DNA of 64,000 bases, from the NCBI RefSeq assembly GCF_008802365.1, contig NZ_VZQZ01000007.1:1-64000 (forward strand), read 5' to 3'. The translations under genes were made by a program, and so were the position numbers. The notes under the pieces were generated by a model, which was not told the DNA's origin, searched no databases, and worked only from the letters and a program-made list of their open reading frames with translations. The DNA is from Oryzomonas japonica (lineage in GTDB: Bacteria > Desulfobacterota > Desulfuromonadia > Geobacterales > Pseudopelobacteraceae). Shown piece by piece: positions 18,275 through 28,359 of the stretch (positions within the stretch are counted from its first letter, which is position 1; every line of letters begins with the position of its first letter).

Positions 18275-20521
18275 ATGGCCCCCAAGGTGGAATCGTCTGG
18301 AATGGAATCCCAAAAACTGACAACCTATGAACGGCGAAAACGGATACGCGAGGCGGTCGTCATTGTCCTGGCGATCATCCTGATTATCTTTCTCACCAGG
18401 ACGGAGATGCACCTGACCCAGTTGAGCGCCGATGCCCCCATGGGGAGCAACATCGCCATCTTCGGGGTCATCAACGTCGTCGTCATGCTGGTCATCCTGC
18501 TGGTCTACTTGGTCTGCCGCAACGTGGTGAAACTCTTTGTGGAGAGCCGCACCAACCCGTTTGCCAAGCGGTTGCGCACCAAACTGGTCCTCTCGTTCGT
18601 CGGCTTGTCCCTGGTGCCCACCATGCTGCTCTTTTTCGCCGCGGCCGGGTTCATCAACAATACGGTCCACAACTGGTTCAACGCCCAGGTCGAGACCTCC
18701 CTCAGCGAATCCCTGGAGGTTGCCCAGACCTACTACAAGAATTCGGCCTCCAACTCGCTCTATTACGGCCGCCAGATCAGCTCCTTCATCAAGTCTCAGA
18801 AGTTGCTCAACGAGGACAACCTGCCCCGGCTCAAGGAGTTGATCCGGCAAAAGCAAAAGGAGTACAACCTGGGGGTGGTGGAGGTTTATTCGGCCCAGCG
18901 GGAAGAGCTGGTCCGCTCCTCCAATCCCAATGTGCCCCTGAGCGAGTTTACCAACCCCGCCTCCGAAGATATCAAACGCGGCCTGGTGGGGGAGGAGTTG
19001 ACGCGCATCAATCAGGCTGGCAAGGCCGATCTGATCAGGGGTATCGTTCCGGTCTACTCCACCTGGAACCAGAAGGACGTGGTGGGGGTCGTGGTGGTCA
19101 ACTACTATGTTCCCTATTCGCTGGTCAACAAGATGAAGGAGATCACCGACTCCTATCACGAGTTCCGCCAGCTCAAGATCATGAAGAACCCGATCCGGAC
19201 CGGCTATATCGCCACCCTGTTCCTCATTACCGCGGTCATCGTGTTCTTCGCCTACTGGATGGGGGTCTATCTGGCCAACAGCATGACCAAGCCGCTCCAG
19301 GACCTGGTGGACGCCACGCGCGCCGTGGCGGACGGCAATCTGGACATCCACATCGAATCCTATTCGGCCGACGAGATCGGCATGCTCATTCAGTCCTTCA
19401 ACCGCATGACCGAGGACCTGCGCGGCAAGCAGCGGGCGCTCAATACCTCCAACCAGGAGTTGTCCCGCATCAACCAGGAGATCGAAGAGCGCCGGCAGTA
19501 CATGGAGATTGTGCTGCGCAACGTGGCAGCCGGGGTGATCTCGGTTGACAAGGCCGGCGTGGTGACCACCATCAACAAGTCCGCCGAGCGCCTCCTGAAC
19601 ATCAACACCGGCAAGGTGCTGGGACGGAATTTCCGGGACGTGCTGCGGGAGAAACATCTGGAGATCGTCAAGGAGGTGGTGCGGGACCTGGCGCTCTCGA
19701 AGCAGGATACCGTCAGCCGGCAGATCTTTCTGGATATCCAGGGTTCCCGCCTGGCCCTGCACCTGCACCTCACCATGCTGCGGGACGAGGCGGGGGTCAT
19801 CCTGGGGACGGTGCTGGTGCTGGACGACCTGACCCAGATGATGAAGGTCCAGCGCATGGCGGCCTGGCGCGAGGTGGCCCGGCGCATCGCCCATGAGATC
19901 AAGAACCCCCTGACCCCGATCCAACTCTCGGCCCAGCGCCTGCGCAAACGCTATCTGTCCCGTTTCAGCGGCGATGAGACGGTCTTTGACGAGTGCACCG
20001 AAATGATCATCAAATCCGTGGATGAGTTGAAGAACCTGGTCAACGAGTTCTCCAATTTCGCCCGCATGCCGGCGATCCAGCCGGAGCCCAACGATCTCAA
20101 TGCCCTGATTCGCGAGACCCTGACCCTCTACCAGGAGGCCCACCGGGGGGTGGCGTTCCAGTTCGAGCCGGACGGGCAGCTGCCCCTGCTCAAGATCGAC
20201 CGGGACCAGATCAAGCGGGTGATCATCAACCTGCTGGAGAACGCCGTGGCTGCCATGGAAGAGCAGGGGACGGTGGCGATCAGCAGCAGCTATGACACCG
20301 AACTGAAGATGGCGTCATTCTCCGTTGCCGACACCGGCCCCGGCATAGCGCCCGAGGACAAGCCGCGCCTGTTCGAACCCTATTTTTCCACCAAAAAATC
20401 GGGCACCGGCCTCGGGCTGGCCATTGTCAGCAGTGTCGTCACCGATCACAGCGGCTTCGTGCGGATCAAGGACAACCATCCGCGGGGCGCCTGCTTTGTC
20501 GTGGAACTGCCGGCGGCATAA
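18275..20521 (+). CDS. NtrY-like membrane sensor histidine kinase
   Basis: The protein has about 748 residues. Membrane segments lie near residues 26-42, 60-82 and 105-125; a sensor region of about 180 residues and a last membrane segment near 312-332 follow. After this come HAMP, PAS (EIVLRNVAAGVISVDKAG), HisKA with HEIKNPLTPIQLSAQRLRKRY, and HATPase (NLLENAVAAM, DTGPGI, STKKSGTGLGLAI). This layout is that of NtrY, which pairs with NtrX; an NtrX-like gene is next. ATG 18302 is a possible later start with AAGGTGG upstream; the first ATG has no clear Shine-Dalgarno. Confidence 0.92.
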   Translation: MAPKVESSGMESQKLTTYERRKRIREAVVIVLAIILIIFLTRTEMHLTQLSADAPMGSNIAIFGVINVVVMLVILLVYLVCRNVVKLFVESRTNPFAKRLRTKLVLSFVGLSLVPTMLLFFAAAGFINNTVHNWFNAQVETSLSESLEVAQTYYKNSASNSLYYGRQISSFIKSQKLLNEDNLPRLKELIRQKQKEYNLGVVEVYSAQREELVRSSNPNVPLSEFTNPASEDIKRGLVGEELTRINQAGKADLIRGIVPVYSTWNQKDVVGVVVVNYYVPYSLVNKMKEITDSYHEFRQLKIMKNPIRTGYIATLFLITAVIVFFAYWMGVYLANSMTKPLQDLVDATRAVADGNLDIHIESYSADEIGMLIQSFNRMTEDLRGKQRALNTSNQELSRINQEIEERRQYMEIVLRNVAAGVISVDKAGVVTTINKSAERLLNINTGKVLGRNFRDVLREKHLEIVKEVVRDLALSKQDTVSRQIFLDIQGSRLALHLHLTMLRDEAGVILGTVLVLDDLTQMMKVQRMAAWREVARRIAHEIKNPLTPIQLSAQRLRKRYLSRFSGDETVFDECTEMIIKSVDELKNLVNEFSNFARMPAIQPEPNDLNALIRETLTLYQEAHRGVAFQFEPDGQLPLLKIDRDQIKRVIINLLENAVAAMEEQGTVAISSSYDTELKMASFSVADTGPGIAPEDKPRLFEPYFSTKKSGTGLGLAIVSSVVTDHSGFVRIKDNHPRGACFVVELPAA

Positions 20522-20575
20522 CGGGAGTACCGCCGCGGCAGGATCAATACCTTACTGAATGTTGAGGAGTAATGC

Positions 20576-21949
<1,374 letters not shown>

Positions 21950-21975
21950 TTTCGGAACACGACACGGACATATCG

Positions 21976-22010
21976 CGCCAGAGCCCATCACAGCTCTGGC
22001 GCTGTTGTTT
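21976..22010 (+). terminator. Terminator hairpin after the NtrX-like gene, overlapping the MFS gene end
   Basis: CGCCAGAGC (21976-21984) and GCTCTGGCG (21993-22001) form a perfect 9-bp stem with an 8-base loop, followed by CTGTTGTTTT. It ends the + transcript. The stop codon of the convergent MFS gene (21988-21990) lies in the loop, so the stem doubles as the last MFS codons. Confidence 0.75.
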
Positions 22011-23172
22011 TAGGGGCAGGGGAGGGGGGCGCCCAGGCGAGCAGGCACAGGGCCGCCAAGCACGCCAGGCCCGCCCCGAAGTAGAACGCCGCCTGGGGCG
22101 AGGCCTTTTGCCAGATCATGCCGAACAGGAGACTGGCGGGGAGGGCGCCGACCCCCACGGCAAAGTTGTACCACCCGAAGGCGTTCCCCCGCTCGGCCGG
22201 GGCCGCCAGGTCCGTCAGATAGGCCTTTTCCGCCCCCTCGGTCATACCGTAGAACAGCCCATACCAGGCAAACAAGAGCCAGATGTGCAACTCCGATGCA
22301 GCCAGGGCAAAGCCGGCATAGGCTGTCGTATAGACCGCCCAGCCGGCGATGATCATCCCGCGCCGGCCGATCCGGTCGGACAGGGTGCCGAAAGGCATGG
22401 CCGAGAACATCTTGACGACATGGAAAAAGGTCCACAGAAGCGGTATGCGGGCCGGCGTGACGCCCAAGTGACCTGCCCGCAGGAGCAGGAAAACATCGGA
22501 GGAGTTGCCCAGGGTAAAGAGCAACAGGATCAGCAGGTAGCCCCTGATGCGCCGGGGCGGAGCCATCTTTACCGATGAAAGGCTTCCGGCGGAGACCGGG
22601 TGCGCCACGTCCCGCACCTTGAAGACGATCAGGGCCACGGCCAGGATGCCGGGAATGGCGGCTAGCCAGAAGACCGTGCGCAGGTCGCTGACGAACCACG
22701 CCATGAGGGCGGTTGCCAGCAGAGGGCCGACAATGGCGCCGGCGTGGTCGAGGGAACGGTGAAAGCCGAAGGCCTTGCCGCGCATGGCGGCGTCGGTGGA
22801 GTCGGCGATCAGCGCATCCCGGGGGGAGGTGCGGATACCCTTGCCGACCCGGTCGGAAAAGCGTACGACGAGAACGGCGAGGGGGGTGGCGGCCAGGGCG
22901 ATCAGGGGGCGCGACAAGGACGACAGGGTGTAGCCGGCCAGGACGAGCCCCTTGCGGCCCCGGATACGGTCGCAGGCGATGCCCGACACCAGTTTCAAAA
23001 GTGCTGCCGTGGATTCCGCGATTCCCTCGATCATCCCCAGAAAGGCCGGCCCGGCGCCCAACACCCCGGTGATGAACAGGGGGAGCAAGGGATAGATCAT
23101 CTCGCTGGAAACATCGGTCAGGAAACTGACTAGGCCGAGCATAAGGACATTGCCGCTGATACCGCTGAACAT
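21988..23172 (-). CDS. Major facilitator superfamily transporter
   Basis: The 394-residue protein is strongly hydrophobic, with about 11-12 membrane segments. The MFS loop motif appears as DRIRGRKGLVLAGY, a further loop reads RFSDRVGKGIRTSPRDALIADS, and the repeated motif is LSDRIGRRGM in the second half. The GIRTSPRDALIA segment is common in a group of uncharacterised MFS permeases near nitrate/drug exporters; the substrate is unknown. The gene stands alone, convergent with the NtrX-like gene. Confidence 0.88.
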   Translation of the reverse strand: MFSGISGNVLMLGLVSFLTDVSSEMIYPLLPLFITGVLGAGPAFLGMIEGIAESTAALLKLVSGIACDRIRGRKGLVLAGYTLSSLSRPLIALAATPLAVLVVRFSDRVGKGIRTSPRDALIADSTDAAMRGKAFGFHRSLDHAGAIVGPLLATALMAWFVSDLRTVFWLAAIPGILAVALIVFKVRDVAHPVSAGSLSSVKMAPPRRIRGYLLILLLFTLGNSSDVFLLLRAGHLGVTPARIPLLWTFFHVVKMFSAMPFGTLSDRIGRRGMIIAGWAVYTTAYAGFALAASELHIWLLFAWYGLFYGMTEGAEKAYLTDLAAPAERGNAFGWYNFAVGVGALPASLLFGMIWQKASPQAAFYFGAGLACLAALCLLAWAPPSPAPKTTAPEL

Positions 23173-23508
23173 GAAAGGCCCCCGATGGGTTCTGGCGTGG
23201 GCTCGAATCGTCCCCCCTCCCTTGCCGGGAGGGGACTGCCCAAACGCTTACCAAGCTACGTCCGTTTGGATGGTAGCGCTTTAACGATATTGATTCAATA
23301 CGGAAACCGGTCCGGCTTCCGCCCGGAAACAGGGCATGCTGCCTGAACAAGCGGCAGTTTCGGGACCGTTTCGCATCACTAGCGGCTGACGTTGTGGTTA
23401 AAGTTAATTATACCTGATGGTTACGGTAGTGTTGTCCGCTGGCACGCCCTGTGAATCTGTTTCGAGTGGACCACATTCGGACCAGAACGGAAGTTGCGGG
23501 GAGGCGGC
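23173..23508. other. Gene-free stretch between divergent genes
   Basis: This 336-base region separates the MFS gene (-) from the small HTH gene (+). It holds the GC hairpin at 23214-23234, a near-palindrome TATTGATTCAATA near 23289, and an AT-rich patch around 23395-23415 that could carry the promoter of the HTH gene. No convincing coding frame or RNA gene was seen. Confidence 0.5.
23214..23234. repeat. Short GC-rich palindrome
   Basis: CCCCTCCC (23214-23221), loop TTGCC, GGGAGGGG (23227-23234). This type of CCCCTCCC hairpin is often a dispersed intergenic repeat in bacterial genomes. There is no T-run, so it is not a plain terminator. Confidence 0.5.
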
Positions 23509-23760
23509 ATGAACGGAACAGAAGAGCAGACCACGATGATGGCGTTCGAAGAAGCGGCGGAAGAGCTTGGCACTACCGGCCTCAGGCTGCTGATGCTGCT
23601 GCGGGAGGGAACCCTGGAAGGGGTCGAGAGGGAAGACGGCTCCTGGCTGATCGCCAGGGCGTCCCTGGAACGCCTCAAAGAGCAGGGAGGGGTGCCGCCG
23701 GTCAAACAGAAGGGGTGCGCATCGTCGTGTACCGCATCCGGTTGCGCCTCCTGCTCGTGA
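23509..23760 (+). CDS. Small HTH (MerR/excisionase-like) protein with four-cysteine tail
   Basis: The 83-residue protein has a helix-turn-helix-like body (AFEEAAEELGTTGLRLLMLLREGTLEGVEREDGSWLIARASLERLKEQ), close in pattern to HTH_17/excisionase proteins. Its tail holds C70, C74, C79 and C82 in KGCASSCTASGCASCS. The cysteines could bind a metal or sense redox; this is inference. ATG 23509 has GGGGAGGCGGC upstream; an earlier ATG at 23494 lacks one. The convergent neighbour ends 13 bases away. I know no named homologue. Confidence 0.7.
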   Translation: MNGTEEQTTMMAFEEAAEELGTTGLRLLMLLREGTLEGVEREDGSWLIARASLERLKEQGGVPPVKQKGCASSCTASGCASCS

Positions 23761-23773
23761 CGAAGGAGGGCGG

Positions 23774-24061
23774 CTAGGTGTGGCGTTCCCGAGCCGTTTC
23801 CAGAAGACAGGCGTACACCTCTTCACGCGTGACGAAGAAGCGCGGCATCTCGTTGAGGATATCCTCTAAGAGATGCAGCACCTGGCCGTCACTGCTCTCC
23901 AGGGCATCCATGACCGCCTCCATCATGGGGAGGATATCGTAGAGGTCGTCCCGGTTGAAGGGGGTCGGGTCCGGTATGCCGCTGAACTTCGGCTCCTCGC
24001 GGTTTTGCAGGTCCTTCGGATATTTGAACTTCAGGTCCGACGCTTTGACGACGATGCCCAT
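23774..24061 (-). CDS. Hypothetical protein, 95 residues
   Basis: The product is soluble and acidic-to-neutral, with MGIVVKASDLKFKYPKDLQ at the start and DDLYDILPMMEAVMDALESSDGQVLHLLEDILNEMPRFFVTREEVY in the rest. I do not recognise a domain. AAAAGGAGTAATAGGGA precedes the ATG, so it looks like a real gene. It lies 33 bases after a DUF4149-type gene on the same strand and may share its transcript. Confidence 0.65.
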   Translation of the reverse strand: MGIVVKASDLKFKYPKDLQNREEPKFSGIPDPTPFNRDDLYDILPMMEAVMDALESSDGQVLHLLEDILNEMPRFFVTREEVYACLLETARERHT

Positions 24062-24094
24062 TCCCTATTACTCCTTTTCAGTCACGTTTTGAAA

Positions 24095-24529
24095 TTACAA
24101 CAACACCAGAACGATGCCGCCGGCCACAACCGTCAGATTGCACACGGCCGAGATGCCGTGCAGTTTTGCAAACTCCCTTCGGAGCGGATGTTCCTTGGGG
24201 GTTGTGTCGAAGGACGGTATCTGCCGTTTGAGGGCAGCGGCCCGCGGCTCGATGGAAAAGGCCTGCACCGAGGTGAGGGCCAGCATGACGACCAGCAGAC
24301 AGGCCGGCACGAGCGCGTTGTTGCGCATGACGAGCCGGCAGGCGAGGGCGATGGCGCCGCAGGCCAGGCCCCAGCGAAAATATCCCGGAAAGAGTATGCC
24401 GACGATCTGCCCCGCCTGGTCCCGGGAGAGCGCCTTGAAGAGCATCGGCGTCAGGATGAAGGTGAACAGGGCGATCCCGCCGGTCCAGAAGGTGATCGAT
24501 AGGCGGTAGAGTATGGCTGCGATCTGCAT
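24095..24529 (-). CDS. DUF4149-like four-helix membrane protein
   Basis: The 144-residue protein has about four hydrophobic segments: near residues 5-30 (LYRLSITFWTGGIALFTFILTPMLF), 45-65, 72-90 and 122-144. The start, the mid segment FPGYFRWGLACG and the C-terminal LHGISAVCNLTVVAGG fit the DUF4149/TMEM205-like family of unknown function. AAGGAGTTGCC lies before the ATG. The next gene downstream is the hypothetical protein at 23774. Confidence 0.75.
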   Translation of the reverse strand: MQIAAILYRLSITFWTGGIALFTFILTPMLFKALSRDQAGQIVGILFPGYFRWGLACGAIALACRLVMRNNALVPACLLVVMLALTSVQAFSIEPRAAALKRQIPSFDTTPKEHPLRREFAKLHGISAVCNLTVVAGGIVLVLL

Positions 24530-24675
24530 GGCAACTCCTTCGGCGTTATGCCGGTTTTATTCGCGATTTCAATGCAACGATACACCAAGTAGGGGGAGGA
24601 TGTAAATTAATCGTGGGAAAACGGCTCAGAATGATGTAGAACTAGGCCAAACTCACGTTTACGGGATGCCAAGGC

Positions 24676-26019
24676 ATGAAACTACGTTCAAAACTGCTGT
24701 TGTCCCTTCTTGTCGCCGGCATCGCCCTGTGCCTGGCCTTGATCTTCGCCGGCCGTTGGTCTTCACCCGGCAGGCATTCCGACGCCGCCTATGTGGCGCT
24801 TCTGAACGAGGCCTATGCCGCGGTGGTCCAAAACTACGTGGAAAAGCCCGATGCCAAGAAGCTCGTCCAGAGCATGGTGGACGGCATGCTGTCCGCTCTT
24901 GACCCCCATAGCGCCTATCTGCCCCCGGAACCGTACCATGAGATGGAGGTCCAGATGGCGGGGAGCTTCGGCGGTATCGGGCTGGAATTGGGCACGAAGG
25001 ACGGCAGGCTGACCGTCATCGCCCCGATCGAGGACACCCCCGCCTTCCGGGCCGGCATCCAGGGGAACGACCACATCTACAAGATCGACGGCACCCCCAC
25101 GGAGCGGATGAATATCTCGGCGGCCGTCAAGCTCATGCGCGGCGAACCGGGTACGCCGGTCGTGCTGACCATCCTGCGGGGGGATTCTCCCCAGCCCCGG
25201 ACCTTCCGGCTGATCCGCGCCATCATCAGGGTCAAGAGCCTCAAATCGCGACTGCTGGAGCCGGGGTACGGCCTGATACGGATCACCCAGTTCCAGGAGC
25301 GTACCGGCGATGAATTCAGCCAGGCGCTGCAGGGGCTCCGCGCCGCTTCCGGCGGCAAACTCAAGGGGCTGGTCATCGACCTGCGCTACAACCCGGGCGG
25401 TTTGCTGGAGTCTTCGGTGCAGGTGGTCAATAACTTTATCGGCGACGATGCCGCAAAGACGCTGATCGTATCCATCAGGGGACGCTCTCCGGATGCCACC
25501 CAGAATTTTCAAGCCTCCCTGGGCCCCAAGGAACCCCACTATCCGATCGTCGTGCTGATCAACGGCGGCAGCGCCAGCGCTTCCGAGATCGTGGCCGGCG
25601 CGCTCCAGGATCACCACCGGGCCATCATCATGGGGAAACAGAGCTTTGGCAAAGGGTCGGTGCAGAGCATCTTCCCGCTGCGGGACAAGGGGGCGCTCAA
25701 GCTGACCACGGCGCGGTACTATACCCCCAGCGGCCGTTCCATCCAGGCAAAGGGGATCACGCCGGATATCGAGGTCGGCACCAGAGGGCCGATGGCCGAC
25801 AAGGATGCCGGCAAGGGGGCGGAGCTCAGGGAAAAGGATCTGGAAAACAGGTTGGAACCGAGTGGCGAGGAAAGGGACGCGGAAGTGGAGCCGACAACTC
25901 CCCGTGGTGCGAAGAAGGGGGCTGCCGATACGGCCAGGGATTATCAGCTGAGCCGCGCACTGGAACTCCTGCGCTCCTTGGATTTGATGCGGGAAAAGGG
26001 TGTTGCCGCTATGCCGTGA
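24676..26019 (+). CDS. C-terminal processing protease (S41 family, CtpA-like)
   Basis: The 447-residue protein has an N-terminal signal or anchor (LLLSLLVAGIALCLALIF, residues 7-24). It then has DPHSAYLPPEPYHEM, a PDZ domain around 95-175 (GGIGLELGTKDGRLTVIAPIEDTPAFRAGIQGND), and the S41 core with GGSASASEIVAGAL (nucleophile Ser near 300) and GKQSFGKGSVQ (Lys near 326). It cleaves tails of periplasmic proteins. The C-terminal 80 residues are charged and low in complexity. The gene appears monocistronic. Confidence 0.93.
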   Translation: MKLRSKLLLSLLVAGIALCLALIFAGRWSSPGRHSDAAYVALLNEAYAAVVQNYVEKPDAKKLVQSMVDGMLSALDPHSAYLPPEPYHEMEVQMAGSFGGIGLELGTKDGRLTVIAPIEDTPAFRAGIQGNDHIYKIDGTPTERMNISAAVKLMRGEPGTPVVLTILRGDSPQPRTFRLIRAIIRVKSLKSRLLEPGYGLIRITQFQERTGDEFSQALQGLRAASGGKLKGLVIDLRYNPGGLLESSVQVVNNFIGDDAAKTLIVSIRGRSPDATQNFQASLGPKEPHYPIVVLINGGSASASEIVAGALQDHHRAIIMGKQSFGKGSVQSIFPLRDKGALKLTTARYYTPSGRSIQAKGITPDIEVGTRGPMADKDAGKGAELREKDLENRLEPSGEERDAEVEPTTPRGAKKGAADTARDYQLSRALELLRSLDLMREKGVAAMP

Positions 26020-26040
26020 CGATTGTCCGGGAAGCGAGGG

Positions 26041-26271
26041 TCACGAAAGGCCCCGGTTGCGGAATATCCGCATCAACAGCACCCCCAGTACGGAGAGGCA
26101 GAGCCCGGCGCAGAGAAACAGGTATCCGATGGCGCGCCCCTCGCCCCATCCCCACAGGTCGCGCCCTCTCATGAACATGATCAACGCGACGCCGGCGAAG
26201 GTGCCGATACCGCCGATAATATATACCGCAAAGGCCACTATGGCCAAACCGATCCCGCGTGAACCCGCCAT
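26041..26271 (-). CDS. Small membrane protein, 76 residues
   Basis: Two hydrophobic segments are clear: GLAIVAFAVYIIGGIGTFAGVALIMFM near residues 8-34 and IGYLFLCAGLCLSVLGVLLMRIF near 48-70, with a basic C-terminus. I do not recognise the family. CAAGGGAGGAACAGTAC precedes the ATG, which supports a real gene. It ends 22 bases from the convergent protease gene and follows trpC on the same strand by 45 bases. Confidence 0.6.
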   Translation of the reverse strand: MAGSRGIGLAIVAFAVYIIGGIGTFAGVALIMFMRGRDLWGWGEGRAIGYLFLCAGLCLSVLGVLLMRIFRNRGLS

Positions 26272-26316
26272 GTACTGTTCCTCCCTTGCTTCTTCGTCTG
26301 CTGGGGCACGGGGGGC

Positions 26317-27123
26317 TTAGAGCCCTCCCAACTCCCGGAGTTTTGCGCCCATATCCGTTTCGCGCATCAGCGACTCGCCGACCAGAAAAGCGCGTGCGCC
26401 GTCGGCGGCCAGGCGCTCAATGTCCGAGCGGGAGTTGATGCCGCTCTCGGCCACCAGCAGCCGGTCGGGGGGGAGCATACTGGCCAGGCGGGCCGTTGTG
26501 CCTAGATCGATGGCAAAGGTGCGCAGGTTGCGGTTATTGACGCCGATGAGGGTGCAATCGGTCCGGAGCGCCGCTTCCATCTCCGCCTCGTCGTGGACCT
26601 CCAACAACACATCCAGGTACAGCCCCTTCGCGATGGCGTGGAACTCCTGCAATTGCCCCAGGTCGAGGGAGGCGGCGATCAGGAGGATGGCATCGGCCCC
26701 GGCGGCGCGGGCCTCGTAGATCTGGTACGGATCGACGATGAAGTCCTTGCGCAAGAGCGGCAGGCTGACCGTCTCGCGGATCAGGGCCAGCAGGCGCAGG
26801 TGCCCCATGAAGAACTGCTCGTCGGTCAGCACCGACAGGCAGGTTGCGCCGTTTGCCTGGTACACCTCGGCTATCTCCAGAGGGTCGAACGCCTCCCGGA
26901 TGAGCCCTTTGCTGGGGGAGCCCTTCTTTACCTCGGCGATGATGGCGGTCCAATCCGAGGCCACGGCACTCCGCAGGGCCCGTTCGAAGCCGCGCGGCGT
27001 ATCCTCCAGATCGGCGATGCGGGCCTGGAGTTCGGCCAGCGGTGTGGCCGCCCGGGCCGCCGCCACCTCTTCCCGTTTGTGTCCGTTGATCTTTTTCAGC
27101 ACATCGGCTGTGTCGTTATTCAT
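26317..27123 (-). CDS. trpC: Indole-3-glycerol phosphate synthase
   Basis: The 268-residue TIM-barrel enzyme closes the indole ring in tryptophan synthesis. Active-site marks are IAEVKKGSPSKGLI (Lys and Ser), LRKDFIVDPYQIYEARAAGADAILLI (Lys), LIGVNNRNLRTF (Asn) and LLVAESGINSRSDI (Glu, Ser). It is a single-function enzyme without a fused TrpF. It lies 63 bases after trpD on the same strand; trpE, trpG, trpF, trpB and trpA are not in the window. Confidence 0.96.
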   Translation of the reverse strand: MNNDTADVLKKINGHKREEVAAARAATPLAELQARIADLEDTPRGFERALRSAVASDWTAIIAEVKKGSPSKGLIREAFDPLEIAEVYQANGATCLSVLTDEQFFMGHLRLLALIRETVSLPLLRKDFIVDPYQIYEARAAGADAILLIAASLDLGQLQEFHAIAKGLYLDVLLEVHDEAEMEAALRTDCTLIGVNNRNLRTFAIDLGTTARLASMLPPDRLLVAESGINSRSDIERLAADGARAFLVGESLMRETDMGAKLRELGGL

Positions 27124-27186
27124 GCGCGGCCCTGCGTCTTTCCTTGGTTTTACTCCCGGCGTTCGGGACGGAACGGGATAAAAGAA

Positions 27187-28245
27187 TCATTCTCCCTGGT
27201 TCGTCAACGCCACCAGCTTCTCGAGCTGTCCCATGGCGCGGCCCGAATCAATGGCCTCGGCGGCCAGGGCGAGCCCCTCGGCCGGTGTGGCGGCCTTGCC
27301 GGCAGCCATAAGGGCATAGGCGGCGTTCAACAGGACGATATCCCGCCGGGCCCCTTTTTCCCCTGACAGGACCGAACGCACGATGGCGGCGTTGGCGGTG
27401 GCGTCGCCCCCCCTGAGGATATCCATGGAGCAGCGGGTAAGCCCCACCTGCTCCGGGGTAACCGTCATCAGGCGCACCCCTGCCGGAGTGACCTCGCCCA
27501 CCAGGGTCTCGCCGGTCAGGGTCATCTCGTCCATGCCGTCGCTGCCGTACACCACGAAGCCGTGCTTGCAGCCCAAACGTTTCAGGACCCCGGCCAGTTT
27601 TTCCACCAAGTCGGCCCGGTAGACCCCCATGACCTGGCAATCGGCCCCGGCCGGGTTGGTGAGGGGCCCCAGAATGTTGAAGATGGTGCGGATGCCGATC
27701 TCGCGGCGCGGACCGATGGCGTACTTCATGGCGCCGTGCAGCGCCGGGGCGAACAGGAAACCGATGCCGATATCGGCGATGCATTTCTCCACTGTTTCCG
27801 GGGTGACGTCCAGGTTGATGCCCAGATTTTCAAGCACGTCGGCGCTGCCGCAGGCCGAGGAAACCGAACGGTTGCCGTGCTTGGCAACCTTGACGCCGCA
27901 GGCCGAGACCACGAACGACACGGTGGTGGATATGTTGAAGGTGTTGGTGCCGTCACCGCCGGTGCCCACCACGTCCAAGATGGTCTCCCGGTCGATGTTG
28001 ATGTCGTCCCGATCGATCCCCAACACATTGCGGCCGACCCTGATCTGTGTGGCCCGTTCGCGCATGACCCGGGCGGCGCCGGCGATCTCCTCCACCGTCT
28101 CGCCCTTCATGCGCAGGGCGGTGATAAACGAGCCGATCTGGGCCTGGGTGCATTCGCCCGACATGATCTGGTTCATTACCTCGATCATCTCACCTTCGGA
28201 GAGGTCCTGCCTCTCGACGATCTTTGCTATGGCTTTTCTGATCAT
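27187..28245 (-). CDS. trpD: Anthranilate phosphoribosyltransferase
   Basis: The 352-residue enzyme joins PRPP to anthranilate. Signatures are [19 protein letters not shown] (PRPP-binding GTGGD), [23 protein letters not shown] (KHGNR, anthranilate site) and [16 protein letters not shown] short insert [16 protein letters not shown] lies before the GTGGD motif. It is followed by trpC. A terminator of the upstream response-regulator gene lies at 28297-28327, so trpDC probably has its own promoter. Confidence 0.96.
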   Translation of the reverse strand: MIRKAIAKIVERQDLSEGEMIEVMNQIMSGECTQAQIGSFITALRMKGETVEEIAGAARVMRERATQIRVGRNVLGIDRDDINIDRETILDVVGTGGDGTNTFNISTTVSFVVSACGVKVAKHGNRSVSSACGSADVLENLGINLDVTPETVEKCIADIGIGFLFAPALHGAMKYAIGPRREIGIRTIFNILGPLTNPAGADCQVMGVYRADLVEKLAGVLKRLGCKHGFVVYGSDGMDEMTLTGETLVGEVTPAGVRLMTVTPEQVGLTRCSMDILRGGDATANAAIVRSVLSGEKGARRDIVLLNAAYALMAAGKAATPAEGLALAAEAIDSGRAMGQLEKLVALTNQGE

Positions 28246-28296
28246 GGTCTTACTCTTCTCCTCCGTTCCGCTGAAGGGAGAACGGTTGTGATGACA

Positions 28297-28327
28297 ATAA
28301 AAAATGGGGATGTAGAATCATCCCCAT
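28297..28327 (-). terminator. Terminator of the response regulator gene
   Basis: On the minus strand ATGGGGATG, loop ATTCTA, CATCCCCAT form a perfect 9-bp stem (28327 to 28304), followed by TTTTTTATT. It lies 33 bases after the stop of the gene at 28360-29502 and before trpD. Confidence 0.88.
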
Positions 28328-28359
28328 CGTTGTGATATGTGGTTACGGCGGTACGAAGC

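Noticed and set aside
17882-20143. Open frame of 753 codons on the minus strand
   Set aside because: It lies wholly antisense to the ubiB end and the NtrY-like kinase. Its product is His/Asp/Gln-rich noise typical of the reverse frame of GC-rich genes, and it has no family match or ribosome-binding site.
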